Assembly: GCF_900167135.1 (NCBI RefSeq) | Contig: NZ_FUWZ01000001.1 | Coordinates: 558,001 to 622,000, forward strand | DNA length: 64,000 nucleotides | Origin: Chitinophaga eiseniae | Lineage (GTDB): Bacteria; Bacteroidota; Bacteroidia; Chitinophagales; Chitinophagaceae | Direction: 5' to 3' | Shown: positions 1 through 8,091 of the stretch, piece by piece | Layout of the letters: the number at the start of each line of letters is the position of its first letter | Numbering within the stretch: the first letter of the stretch is position 1 | Program-made: the position numbers and the translations under genes | The notes under the pieces: generated by a model | The model's database searches: none | Seen by the model: only the letters and a program-made list of their open reading frames with translations | Told to the model about the DNA's origin: nothing

Positions 1-2
1 GA

Positions 3-461
3 ACGGTGATCACTTTCAGGCCTACTGCCAATGATTCGGTGAACCTGAAGTTCCGTTGGGAACCGGCAGCTGACTTCCCGAACCCGACGCTGCTGTCGCC
101 CTCTATCCCGGCTATGCATGACGAGGTGTATACGCTGACCGCCACCGGAAAACACAACTGTACCGCTAAAGACCAGCTGTCTGTTAAAGTGCTGAAGCCC
201 GTGTTGCCACCCAATGCGTTCTCTCCCAACGGCGATAATATCAACGACAAATGGGTGATCTACAACCTGAGCGACTATCCCGACAGCAAGGTGGAAGTAT
301 TCAACCGCTATGGTCAACGGGTGTATCAGTCCACCGGTTATCCACAGCCCTGGGATGGCAGCTTTAAGGGCAACCCGTTGCCGGTCGGCACTTACTATTA
401 CGTCATCACCCTGCGTAACGGATTTGCGCCGCTGTCAGGGTATGTGGCCATCATCCGATAA
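3..461 (+). CDS. C-terminus of a large secreted T9SS protein (CHU_C / type B sorting domain), partial
   Basis: This open frame enters from the left edge, so only the last ~152 residues are visible and the GTG at 6 is not a real start. The end has the pattern of the gliding-motility-associated C-terminal domain: PNAFSPNGDNIND, then VEVFNRYGQRVYQSTGY, PWDGSFKGNPLPVGTYYY and a final VTLRNG-like strand. This domain is known as a type B sorting signal for the type IX secretion system. Proteins with it are exported across the outer membrane and usually depend on a PorP/SprF-family partner; such a gene starts 32 bp downstream. The preceding residues (YTLTATGKHNC) look like the end of a PKD- or Ig-like repeat. 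The N-terminal function cannot be judged from this fragment. Confidence 0.88.
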   Translation, partial: TVITFRPTANDSVNLKFRWEPAADFPNPTLLSPSIPAMHDEVYTLTATGKHNCTAKDQLSVKVLKPVLPPNAFSPNGDNINDKWVIYNLSDYPDSKVEVFNRYGQRVYQSTGYPQPWDGSFKGNPLPVGTYYYVITLRNGFAPLSGYVAIIR

Positions 462-493
462 CGAACATTATTCACATAAAACACCGACACAAA

Positions 494-1498
494 ATGAGAA
501 TAAAAATTGCAACATGGCTCATGTCAGTGACAGCCCTCTTCGCCTGCTCCAGGGCGATGGCCCAGGCTGACCCGCATTTCTCGCAGTATTATACCTATCC
601 GTCGTGGCTCAACCCGGCCCTGACCGGGGCTTTCGACGGAGATTACCGGATTGCTGCGATATACCGGACACAATGGGGAAATATCAGCCCGTTTAAAACA
701 TATGGTATCACGGCCGAAGTACCGACCGCCAAAAATATCAACTTCGGCGCCAGTGTGCTGAACCAGGCTGCCGGCGATGGTGGGTACAACTATACCACCG
801 GGTATGTCAGCGCCGCTTACACCGGTGTGAAGCTGGACGCTGCGCATTATCACCAGCTTAACTTCGGGCTGCAGCTGGGGTTTATCCAGCGCCGCTTCGA
901 TCCTTCCAAGCTCACCTTCGGTGAGCAATGGAACCCGGTGACAGGCTATAATCCCGCTAACCCGGTAACGGATGTACTGACCCGCACTTCTTCACTTTCT
1001 TTTGATGCCGGTGCCGGTGCGCTCTATTACGATGCCACACCCGGTAAGAAGTTTAATATCTATGGCGGTTTTTCGGTGATACATCTCACCCGGCCGCAGG
1101 ACCAGTTTGCCGCTGCCGGCGATGCCCGTTTTCCCATGCGCTTTAACGTGCATGGCGGCGTGAAACTAACGTTGTCGGACATACTGAGCATTACGCCCAA
1201 CTTCCTGTTTATGGCGCAGGGCCCGGCGCAGGAGAAGATGATTGGCGCTTATGGTCAACTGAAAGCGGCGCCTGAAACGGATTTCCTGCTGGGTCTGAAC
1301 TACCGCCTGAAGGATGCTTTCACCACCCATGCCGGGTTTATTTACAAGAGTATGATGCTGGGGGTGAGCTATGATATCAATACCTCCGACCTGAGCAAGA
1401 TGGCCCGCGGTTCCAACAGTTTCGAAGTATCGCTCACTTTTATCGGAAGAAGGAAAGTGAAGACGCCGGAAGTGGAATTCGTATGCCCCCGTTTGTAA
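494..1498 (+). CDS. PorP/SprF family type IX secretion membrane protein
   Basis: A 334-residue protein with a signal peptide ending near AMA|QADPHFSQYYTYP. The mature start (HFSQYYTYPSWLNPALTG) is the diagnostic PorP/SprF opening, followed by alternating amphipathic strands typical of an outer-membrane beta-barrel (ASVLNQAAGDGGYN, LNFGLQLGFIQRR, MMLGVSYDINTSDL). Members of this family help secrete or anchor type B T9SS substrates at the cell surface; SprF does this for the adhesin SprB. Its place just after a CHU_C protein argues for that pairing. It is probably in one transcript with the OmpA-type gene 27 bp downstream. The family assignment is firm; the individual substrate is inferred from position. 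Confidence 0.9.
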   Translation: MRIKIATWLMSVTALFACSRAMAQADPHFSQYYTYPSWLNPALTGAFDGDYRIAAIYRTQWGNISPFKTYGITAEVPTAKNINFGASVLNQAAGDGGYNYTTGYVSAAYTGVKLDAAHYHQLNFGLQLGFIQRRFDPSKLTFGEQWNPVTGYNPANPVTDVLTRTSSLSFDAGAGALYYDATPGKKFNIYGGFSVIHLTRPQDQFAAAGDARFPMRFNVHGGVKLTLSDILSITPNFLFMAQGPAQEKMIGAYGQLKAAPETDFLLGLNYRLKDAFTTHAGFIYKSMMLGVSYDINTSDLSKMARGSNSFEVSLTFIGRRKVKTPEVEFVCPRL

Positions 1499-1525
1499 TT
1501 CATCTCTACATGTAACAGACATCTC

Positions 1526-3517
1526 ATGAAAAAAATATTATTTACCGCATCCGTGTTACTGGCCACCATGACGCTACAGGCGCAGTTTACCTACGATTAT
1601 CTGAAAGCGGCCGATCAATACTATAAGAAGGAAGACTATAATTCGGCCGTGCAGTATTATGAAAAATACCTCGGCACCAGGAACAAATCTTTTCGACAGG
1701 ATTCCTATAAACCTTATGCAGCGGTGAATGCCAGCCGTAAAACAACGGTGCCGGTGAGCAGCGCGCAGCAGGCGGTATATAAACTGGCGGAAAGCTACCG
1801 TAACCTGCATAACTATGAAAAGGCGGCGCCGCACTACGAAACGGTGCTGGAAGCCGACGCGAAAAGTTTCCCGCTGGCAGCCTATTATTATGCTGTTTCC
1901 CTCCGTGCCCTCGGTAAGTATGAAGACGCAGAGAAAGCGTTCCATAATTTTCTGCAGGGCTACGGTTCCAAAGACAGCTACAGTGCCGCTGCCGAACGGG
2001 AAGTGAATAACCTCGCATTTGTCAATGCTCAATTGAAACGGTCTGACCTGTCCCTCTATGAAATACGCAAAGCGCCGGCAGCACTCAATACTACCGGCGC
2101 CAGCTACGCGCCGCTCTGGACGGCTGATGGCGCGTTGCTGTTTACCTCTACGCGTCCGGACCCTGCGAAGAACAAAGGTTTTGTCAACAGGGTGTATACC
2201 GCCGACTATGCCGACGGGCAGGCTGCCAACATTAAATTGTTGGCGGTCGCCCAACCTGAATCGCTGCACCAGGGCGCCGTCAGCATCACCCCTGACGGGC
2301 AGCAGCTGTTCATCACCCGCTGGCAGATCGATCATGGGAAAAAAGTGACTTCCCTCTGGGTGTCCCGCAAAAGCGGCAGTAATTGGAGCGAGCCGGTAGC
2401 ATTAGATGCTGTGATCAATGTTCCAGGCAGTAATACACAGCAGCCTTTTGTACTGCCCGATGGTAAACACCTGCTGTATGCCAGCGACCGCCCCGGAGGA
2501 CAGGGAGGGTTTGACCTGTGGTACGCCACGCTGGATGAAACAGGTAAACCTGTAAGTACCGCGAATCTCGGCGAGGTGATCAATACGGCGGATAACGAAC
2601 AGGCGCCTTATTATCATGCAGCGACCCGCACGCTGGTGTTTTCCACCGATGGAAGGACCGGCATGGGCGGTTACGATTTCTTCAGCAGCAAGGGAGAGCC
2701 GGGCAACTTTCAGGCGCCGGTGAATATGGGATATCCCGTCAATTCCGTCAAGGACGACATTTACTTCGCCAGCCGGAGCAATAACCGCAACCTGTTGGAC
2801 GATGTGCTGCTGGGCACGGACAGGGCGGCGGAATGTTGCCTCGAACTTTTCTTTCTGCATAAAACCCGTCCAGCGCGGCAGCTGAGCGGTATCGTGGTGG
2901 CATGTAACAGTAATACGCCGGTAGCAGGAGCAGAAGTACGTATCATCGATACCGTTAGTCACCAGGTAGTCACCACCCGCAGCACCGGTGCTGATGGCAG
3001 CTATGCTTTCACGTTGGATGAATACCAGCCGCTGGTAGCTATCGCTAATGCCGTGGGTTATACGCAGGGCACGCAACACATTGACCTGCCGCAGAATGAA
3101 GATACCGCCGCTATCACCGCACCGGCGTTGTGCCTTACCCCGATTGTGACACCACCGTCTCCGGTGACGCTTGAAAATGTGTACTACGATTATGATAAAG
3201 CGACGCTGAAGCCCGAGTCCTCCGCATCGCTGGATAAACTGGCAGCACTGCTGGAGGAAAATCCCGACATGGAGATTGAACTGGCTGCCCATACCGACAG
3301 TAAAGGCGGCAAACGCTACAATCAGCGCCTGTCTGAAGCCCGCGCCAAGAGCTGCGTAGACTATCTGGTGGAAAAAGGAATAGATGCGCACCGGCTCACC
3401 TACAAAGGTTATGGCGCCACTATGCCGATAGCGCCCAATACGCTGCCGGACGGATCAGACAATCCGGAAGGAAGACAGCAGAACAGAAGGACCACCTTCA
3501 CAATACTGAAGAAATAG
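1526..3517 (+). CDS. OmpA-family protein with TPR, WD40-like propeller and peptidoglycan-binding domains
   Basis: A 663-residue protein with signal peptide (MKKILFTASVLLATMTLQAQ). Domains in order: tetratricopeptide-like helices at ~20-180 (YYKKEDYNSAVQYYEKYL, YRNLHNYEKAAPHYETVL); a PD40/WD40-like propeller at ~190-430 (APLWTADGALLFTSTRPD, QPFVLPDGKHLLYASDRPGG, TLVFSTDGRTGMGGYD); a carboxypeptidase-regulatory-like Ig fold at ~455-540; and an OmpA C-terminal domain at ~550-660 with YYDYDKATLKPES, HTDSKG and NQRLSEARAKSCVDYL. The OmpA domain binds peptidoglycan non-covalently. This architecture resembles PorE-type T9SS components, and the gene sits between two PorP/SprF genes. It probably anchors the secretion or adhesin apparatus to the cell wall; that role is inferred from architecture and context. 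Confidence 0.88.
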   Translation: MKKILFTASVLLATMTLQAQFTYDYLKAADQYYKKEDYNSAVQYYEKYLGTRNKSFRQDSYKPYAAVNASRKTTVPVSSAQQAVYKLAESYRNLHNYEKAAPHYETVLEADAKSFPLAAYYYAVSLRALGKYEDAEKAFHNFLQGYGSKDSYSAAAEREVNNLAFVNAQLKRSDLSLYEIRKAPAALNTTGASYAPLWTADGALLFTSTRPDPAKNKGFVNRVYTADYADGQAANIKLLAVAQPESLHQGAVSITPDGQQLFITRWQIDHGKKVTSLWVSRKSGSNWSEPVALDAVINVPGSNTQQPFVLPDGKHLLYASDRPGGQGGFDLWYATLDETGKPVSTANLGEVINTADNEQAPYYHAATRTLVFSTDGRTGMGGYDFFSSKGEPGNFQAPVNMGYPVNSVKDDIYFASRSNNRNLLDDVLLGTDRAAECCLELFFLHKTRPARQLSGIVVACNSNTPVAGAEVRIIDTVSHQVVTTRSTGADGSYAFTLDEYQPLVAIANAVGYTQGTQHIDLPQNEDTAAITAPALCLTPIVTPPSPVTLENVYYDYDKATLKPESSASLDKLAALLEENPDMEIELAAHTDSKGGKRYNQRLSEARAKSCVDYLVEKGIDAHRLTYKGYGATMPIAPNTLPDGSDNPEGRQQNRRTTFTILKK

Positions 3518-3551
3518 GAGCGGACCTGTTTTTAACCTAAAACATTGAGTC

Positions 3552-4580
3552 ATGAAAAAGTTTGTGTTAACTGGTCTGATAGGATTGATGGCGATGTGGG
3601 CGCAGGCGCAGCAGCAGCCGCACTACACACAGTATATCATGAATCCTTTCATCATCAATCCTGCTGTGGCAGGAATAGAAAACTACTGGGACCTGCGCCT
3701 GAGCCACCGGCATCAGTGGGCGGGATTGAATGGTGCGCCGGTGACCACCTATCTGACGGTGCACGGGCCGTTGCGCAAATCGGATTACAGCAGTGCTTCG
3801 CCTACAGGCTTTGAGATGCCGGGAGAAAATCCGCGGGGCAAAGCTTACTGGCGCGACTATACGACGCCTCCGCCGCACCCCGGCGCCGGCCTGACCATTC
3901 TGAATGACAAAGCCGGCCCGCTGAACCGCTTCGCCATTAGCGCTGCCTATGCGCATCATATCAACTTGACGCCCACGATGAGCCTCAGTGCGGGGTTGTC
4001 GCTCGGTATGCAACAGGTGAGCCTGGATGCAGGCAAGGTAGGTTTCCTGGACCCCAATGACCCCGCCATCAACGGTACGGGCATCCTGAACCGCTGGCGG
4101 CCGGACATCGGCGCAGGTCTGTGGCTGTATGCCGCTGATTTTTTTGCCGGGGCTTCTGCACAGAATATCATCCCGCAGAAAATCGGTTTTGATAACGGTA
4201 AGCTGGCCGGCGATAGCCTGTACCAGGGAAAGCTGGTGCCACACCTCTTTTTTACGACGGGCTACCGCTTATGGATCAACGATGATATTAATGTGCTGCC
4301 TTCTGTTATGGTGAAGTTTATCACGGCTATGCCGGTGAGCGTGGATGTTAATGCGCGCATGATGTTCCGCGACCGTTTCTGGGCAGGGGCCTCATATCGC
4401 CTGCATGACGGGGTGGCGGGCATGTTTGGGGTGAACATCAACTCTACTTTCAATATCGGTTACTCTTACGACTATACGGCGTCGACACTAAATACTGTCA
4501 GCAAGGGATCGCATGAGATCATGATCGGTTTCCTGTTGGGTAACAAATACGGGGACACCTGTCCACGGAATGTATGGTAG
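3552..4580 (+). CDS. PorP/SprF family type IX secretion membrane protein (second copy)
   Basis: A 342-residue barrel protein with signal peptide (MKKFVLTGLIGLMAMWAQAQ) and the family opening QPHYTQYIMNPFIINPAVAGIE. It is a more canonical PorP/SprF member than the first copy, with the LRLSHRHQWAGLNGAP segment typical of the family. The C-terminal half has barrel strands ending in GSHEIMIGFLLG. It lies 34 bp after the OmpA-type gene, so the order PorP, OmpA, PorP suggests one operon making the outer-membrane complex for the type B substrate at the left edge. Whether the two paralogues act together or on different substrates cannot be read from the sequence. Confidence 0.92.
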   Translation: MKKFVLTGLIGLMAMWAQAQQQPHYTQYIMNPFIINPAVAGIENYWDLRLSHRHQWAGLNGAPVTTYLTVHGPLRKSDYSSASPTGFEMPGENPRGKAYWRDYTTPPPHPGAGLTILNDKAGPLNRFAISAAYAHHINLTPTMSLSAGLSLGMQQVSLDAGKVGFLDPNDPAINGTGILNRWRPDIGAGLWLYAADFFAGASAQNIIPQKIGFDNGKLAGDSLYQGKLVPHLFFTTGYRLWINDDINVLPSVMVKFITAMPVSVDVNARMMFRDRFWAGASYRLHDGVAGMFGVNINSTFNIGYSYDYTASTLNTVSKGSHEIMIGFLLGNKYGDTCPRNVW

Positions 4581-4618
4581 AAACATCAATCAAAATAAAC
4601 ACTTAAATCCAAATTGTA

Positions 4619-5209
4619 ATGATGAAACAAGTATTGCGCTGCATGCCCTATGCACTTATTCTTTCTGTTGTAGTTTGCTTCATGTCCTGCTCCAAAGATG
4701 GTCCGCAGGGTCCTGCCGGTCCTAATGGTTCCAATGGCGCACAGGGTCCGCAGGGTCCCAAAGGTGATCCGGGGGACCCGGGTTCTGCCAATGTTATTTA
4801 TTCCGGCTGGTTGGATGTTCGTTTTCAGGGAGCGCAGACAGTGACCAATCCTGATGGCACGGTAGATACGGTATTATATGCTGCCGCAATCAATGCGCCT
4901 AAACTGGATTCTGCCGTATTGGCCAATGCATTGGTGAATGTGTATATCAACCTCGGGACGGCATCTCAGCAGAGTATCGTGCTGTTGCCTTACACCGATG
5001 AGTTTGGAACACTGATCCGTTATGTGGCAGCGTCCAAATCCATCAATCTTATTTCTAATGGTAATCCCAGTACCCAGACGACTACGGCTGGTAAACGTTA
5101 TCAATACCGTTACGTGATTGTGCCGGGTGGCGTATCTGCCCGCTCCTCCGGCAGTCTGGACTGGAAAAATTATAGCCAGGTTCGGCAAGCGCTGAACCTG
5201 CAAGACTAG
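4619..5209 (+). CDS. Collagen-like repeat lipoprotein
   Basis: A 196-residue protein with a lipoprotein signal ending FMSC, lipidation Cys24. Directly after it are about ten collagen-type G-X-Y triplets (GPQGPAGPNGSNGAQGPQG and on to GDPGDPGS). The remaining ~140 residues look globular and beta-rich, with no family I recognise. Collagen-like triplet runs in bacterial surface proteins usually form trimeric stalks. The gene follows the second PorP/SprF gene by 38 bp and precedes a sigma factor. It is probably a surface-exposed trimeric lipoprotein of unknown function. Two ATG codons are in tandem at 4619 and 4622; either could serve. Confidence 0.8.
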   Translation: MMKQVLRCMPYALILSVVVCFMSCSKDGPQGPAGPNGSNGAQGPQGPKGDPGDPGSANVIYSGWLDVRFQGAQTVTNPDGTVDTVLYAAAINAPKLDSAVLANALVNVYINLGTASQQSIVLLPYTDEFGTLIRYVAASKSINLISNGNPSTQTTTAGKRYQYRYVIVPGGVSARSSGSLDWKNYSQVRQALNLQD

Positions 5210-5243
5210 GTTATTTACTCATAGCCTCCAGCATATAGAAACT

Positions 5244-5269
5244 ATGGTCTCCCTGTCGAGGGAGACCGT
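5244..5269 (+). terminator. Perfect short hairpin between collagen-like lipoprotein and sigma factor
   Basis: GGTCTCCCT (5246-5254), loop GTCG, AGGGAGACC (5259-5267), extendable by A-T and T-G pairs on the outside. Only GTTTCC follows, so the U-tract is poor. It may be a weak terminator for the upstream gene or a structure in the sigma-factor leader. Confidence 0.5.
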
Positions 5270-5305
5270 TTCCTGAACCTATTTTTTAACGCTTGAAACC
5301 TGTGT

Positions 5306-5884
5306 ATGAACAAGTATTCTGATTTTACCGACCACGAGTTGATTCGCCTGTACGTAGATGGCGATAACCACGCGTTCACCACGCTGGTACATCGTCATAA
5401 AAACAGATTATATACCACTATCGTGCTGCTGGTACGCAACCGCGATCTGGCAGAAGATATTTTTCAGGAAGTATTTATCAAGATTGTCAATGCCCTGCAT
5501 AGCGGGCAATATGCTGACAATAACCGTTTCCTCGCCTGGGCGGTGCGGATTGCCCACAACTGCTGTATCAGCCACTTCCGTAAAGCCAGCGCCTGGGGTA
5601 AAACGATGGTAGCTCCCTATAATGATGAGATGGGAGACAGCCTGGACCTGATGGAACACAGTGCCGAGCATCACCTGATCACGCATGAAACCAACCAGGA
5701 AATCGGCGCTATGCTGGACCAGCTGCCGCCGGTACAGCGCGAAGCCGTGATTTTACGGTATTATGCAGACCTGAGTTACAAAGAGATGGCCCAGACAATT
5801 GGTATCAGTATCAATACGGCGTTGGGCAGGGTACGTTACGCGATCATGAACCTGCGGAAACAGATGTTGGTAGAAGGGGTTTGA
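5306..5884 (+). CDS. ECF-type RNA polymerase sigma factor
   Basis: A 192-residue protein with the two domains of extracytoplasmic-function sigma factors. Region 2 covers ~8-95 (DHELIRLYVDGDNHAFTTLV, DLAEDIFQEVFIKIVNAL, FLAWAVRIAHNCCISHFRK). Region 4 covers ~125-185 (LDQLPPVQREAVILRYYADL followed by the helix-turn-helix YKEMAQTIGISINTALGRVRY). It directs RNA polymerase to a regulon that cannot be named from sequence. No anti-sigma gene is adjacent: the next gene is convergent with a 9-bp gap. Its position after T9SS genes raises the possibility that it controls them, but that is only contextual. Confidence 0.93.
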   Translation: MNKYSDFTDHELIRLYVDGDNHAFTTLVHRHKNRLYTTIVLLVRNRDLAEDIFQEVFIKIVNALHSGQYADNNRFLAWAVRIAHNCCISHFRKASAWGKTMVAPYNDEMGDSLDLMEHSAEHHLITHETNQEIGAMLDQLPPVQREAVILRYYADLSYKEMAQTIGISINTALGRVRYAIMNLRKQMLVEGV

Positions 5885-5893
5885 TATCCGGTA

Positions 5894-6766
5894 TCAATTC
5901 GCTGCATTGATAAGGTTAACCACTACTTTAATCATCATGTCCATTTCATCTGCTTTACTTTCAGCAATCATCAGTGTCATGGCTACGAGTGCGTTGTCCG
6001 CGATACGTTTGGACCCGTCTTTCCGGTAGAGCAAATTATTTTTCCCCATAAACCAGACAAACAGAAAAGCAGCGATACGCTTGTTGCCATCTGAAAACGA
6101 ATGGTTTTTGACCACAAAGTATAACAGGTGCGCTGCTTTTTCTTCTACGCCGGGGTATAATGTTATGCCGTCGAACGTCTGGTAAATTACCGCCAGGGAA
6201 CTGCGGAAGGAATCGTCTTTTTCGTTGCCAAAGAGGCTGCTGCCTCCGAACTTGTCTTTCAGTCCGTGGATAGCAGCCATGGCAGCCGGATAGGTAATGT
6301 GGAAAAGATTGTCCGCCGTAGTGCCGGTGATCTGTAGCCGCTGGTGGTCGTACTGATCAAGAATGTCTAACGCATAGGCATAATCGGTCAGCACCTGCTG
6401 CAAGGCCGCTGTCTCATCGGTAGGCATGGCCGGGGCTGCTGGTAACAGCTGGGCGTTGAGGGTTTTGCTGACCCAGGACCGGAACTGTATGCAGCGTTTG
6501 GAGGAAATGCGGTAGGCAATGGCAATGGCTATTTCCAGTGCATAGCTATCGGTGCCATTGTTGGTAGATGCTTCTTCGGCTTCCCCTTCCAGGTAAAGTT
6601 TTTCGATGTGAAGACGGATTTCTTCCTCCGTTAGTTCAAGAAGTGCTGCTATTTGAGGTATGTCGAGCCAAATAACGCCTTCATGGAGTGTTGCAGTAAT
6701 GGCAACCTGGTGATCTGTTATTGGATGGCGAAGAGAAGAATTTTGGGTAACTATGTTGAACATCAA
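5894..6766 (-). CDS. RhuM-like / Fic-Doc domain protein
   Basis: A 290-residue two-part protein. The N-terminal part (~1-110) resembles the RhuM family (IWLDIPQIAALLELTEEEIRLHI, ALEIAIAIAYRISSKRCIQFRSW). The C-terminal part (~120-290) is a Fic/Doc fold with the motif HSFSDGNKR at 222-230. Canonical AMP-transferring Fic enzymes have HxFx(D/E)GNGR. The GNK form matches Doc, which phosphorylates elongation factor Tu, so kinase rather than AMP-transfer activity is the better guess. It lies 36 bp downstream of HigA on the same strand, so it may be the third gene of a toxin-antitoxin operon. The fold is secure; the target is inferred. Confidence 0.85.
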   Translation of the reverse strand: MMFNIVTQNSSLRHPITDHQVAITATLHEGVIWLDIPQIAALLELTEEEIRLHIEKLYLEGEAEEASTNNGTDSYALEIAIAIAYRISSKRCIQFRSWVSKTLNAQLLPAAPAMPTDETAALQQVLTDYAYALDILDQYDHQRLQITGTTADNLFHITYPAAMAAIHGLKDKFGGSSLFGNEKDDSFRSSLAVIYQTFDGITLYPGVEEKAAHLLYFVVKNHSFSDGNKRIAAFLFVWFMGKNNLLYRKDGSKRIADNALVAMTLMIAESKADEMDMMIKVVVNLINAAN

Positions 6767-6802
6767 TAGTGGAGTTGGATATTCTGGTAATAATGGATGC
6801 TA

Positions 6803-7114
6803 TCAGAGCCTGATGGATAATTGTACTTGACCACCCAGACCTATTGTGACGATTTTTTGTAATGTTGAAAGCCGGACCTCCTTCACATCATTTTCGATTT
6901 TAGAAATGTACGATTTGGTAGTCCCGACTTTATCCGCCAGCTCCTCCTGCGTTAATCCTTTTGCTAATCGCGCTTCATGCAACAATGCTCCTATTTTAAA
7001 GATTTCATAACCGGCATCGAATTCATCCCTCTTTGGAGTTCCGCGTTTGCCGTAGTGTTTATCCATGAATTGATCGAGCGTCGTGAGATTATTTTTTTTG
7101 TTTTTCATATTCAT
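6803..7114 (-). CDS. HigA-type antitoxin, XRE-family DNA-binding protein
   Basis: A 103-residue protein with a central XRE helix-turn-helix (LHEARLAKGLTQEELADKVG, then TTKSYISKIENDVKEVRLSTL). The N-terminal ~40 residues are basic and then acidic, as is common where an antitoxin contacts its toxin. It overlaps the 3' end of the HigB-like gene by 26 bp, giving the toxin-first order typical of higBA modules. It is expected to neutralise the toxin and repress the operon, probably through the dyad at 7459-7484. The next gene on this strand, the RhuM-Doc protein, starts 36 bp beyond its stop. Confidence 0.9.
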   Translation of the reverse strand: MNMKNKKNNLTTLDQFMDKHYGKRGTPKRDEFDAGYEIFKIGALLHEARLAKGLTQEELADKVGTTKSYISKIENDVKEVRLSTLQKIVTIGLGGQVQLSIRL

Positions 7115-7448
7115 ATTCTTTTTTAATCTTCAATGCTTTGATTATTTCCTGTTTAGGTGTTTGGGGAGACTTTTTTTGAAAGCCGTTAACTAAGACTATG
7201 AGCTGTCCTTCATCGAAAAAGCAAAAGCAAAAGATGCGGTAGTAATCACTGTAATAATGAATGCGAATTTCATAAAGTCCATTTGTGCCTTCAATGTGTT
7301 TTAGATATGTTTCCGGAACTCTTTTTTGATGTTCCAGCAGCTGCAAGGTCCACAATATTTTGTTCTGCACCTTGTCCTGTTGCTTCGTAATAAAGTCTTC
7401 AAAATAGTTTTTGTAGAATGTAACAGGTCTATATTTATTTGTCTTCAT
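7089..7448 (-). CDS. HigB/RelE-superfamily toxin
   Basis: A 119-residue protein of the phage-derived Gp49-like/HigB group. It has the pattern NKILWTLQLLEHQKRVPETYLKHIEGTNGLYEIRIHYYSDYYRIFCFC, then GQLIVLVNGFQKKSPQTPKQEI and a lysine-rich tail. In the family, the YEIRI...YRIFC core and the FxKKSxKTP segment belong to the mRNA-cleaving RelE fold. It is the first gene of the module and its last 26 bp overlap the antitoxin gene. The upstream DNA is strongly AT-rich, unlike the neighbouring metabolic genes, which fits a mobile toxin-antitoxin cassette. Confidence 0.88.
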   Translation of the reverse strand: MKTNKYRPVTFYKNYFEDFITKQQDKVQNKILWTLQLLEHQKRVPETYLKHIEGTNGLYEIRIHYYSDYYRIFCFCFFDEGQLIVLVNGFQKKSPQTPKQEIIKALKIKKEYEYEKQKK

Positions 7449-7458
7449 GTAAAATATT

Positions 7459-7484
7459 AAAAGTTTTCCTAAAGGGCAACTTTT
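7459..7484 (-). promoter_or_regulatory. Candidate HigA operator dyad
   Basis: AAAAGTT and AACTTTT arms flank an inner CCT-AA-AGG dyad, with two mismatched positions on each side. The 26-bp element starts 11 bp upstream of the higB start codon, where a HigA autoregulatory site would be expected. Inference from symmetry and position only. Confidence 0.5.
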
Positions 7485-8035
7485 TTTGTTTAATAATATT
7501 TATTTTATTGTATTTTAGTTTTTTATAAATATTTTTTATTTTATTTTGAAATTAATTTTTTACGGATGCTGGGGTTTATTTCGTGCCTTAAGGAGTTCAG
7601 GGTACCACAGTGTTTATTGAAGACCTTTGTGTTTTCTTAATATAATGGTGATTGAGCGAATGACAGGTATTTTCTGACATAGGATAACGATTTAAATCTT
7701 ACCATAACGTGTCCTGCAATTTCATCACTTCCCAGCCTGGGAGGTATAAACTTGGTCGATAAAATAGATTGCGGATCTTTTTCAAAAAAGCCTGACATAC
7801 GCATAGCTCCTGGCGTAGTTGAATTGGTCGCGGAATACTGAATTTCATGTTAAATTGTTTTGATGAACTGCCCGTAATATCCACCATTCTATTTCCCGAA
7901 ATGTTAATCACTTGTAAATGATCGAAATTCGATCCCGGTGATTCTCCGGGGGCATTTTTTTGAGAATTACAGTATCGTGCAGAAGCCTGTAGTGTACCAC
8001 CACAAAGAATTTGTACCTCCCCATAACAGTGCATG
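7485..8035. other. AT-rich and non-coding gap between the HigBA module and the rhamnose operon
   Basis: From 7485 to about 7560 the sequence is almost pure A+T with no recognisable gene. The rest is of ordinary composition. It includes a terminator-like hairpin at 7934-7960 and a minus-strand open frame at 7699-8184 that overlaps the start of rhaT and matches no family I recognise. I see no supported gene here. Confidence 0.5.
7934..7960 (+). terminator. Terminator-like hairpin with T-run and no gene before it
   Basis: CCCGG (7934-7938), a 7-nt loop and CCGGG (7946-7950) are followed by GGCA and seven T residues. The nearest upstream plus-strand gene is the sigma factor 2 kb away, so it would end an unrecognised transcript or act in the rhaT leader region. 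Confidence 0.35.
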
Positions 8036-8066
8036 ACAGCCCGGCCCGCTGTTTTATCTACTTTAG
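8036..8066 (+). promoter_or_regulatory. Candidate rhaT promoter/operator
   Basis: A dyad ACAGC-N7-GCTGT (8036-8052) lies just upstream of TACTTTAG (8059-8066), a one-mismatch fit to the Bacteroidota -7 box TAnnTTTG. The rhaT ATG is 26 bp further on. The dyad is a candidate site for the GntR-type regulator encoded at the end of the operon. Confidence 0.35.
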
Positions 8067-8091
8067 TAAAAAACAGATACAAAAATTCCAC

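Noticed and set aside
5894..6766. Canonical AMP-transferring Fic enzyme
   Set aside because: The motif is HSFSDGNKR, with Lys in place of the second Gly of GNGR, so a Doc-like activity is more likely.
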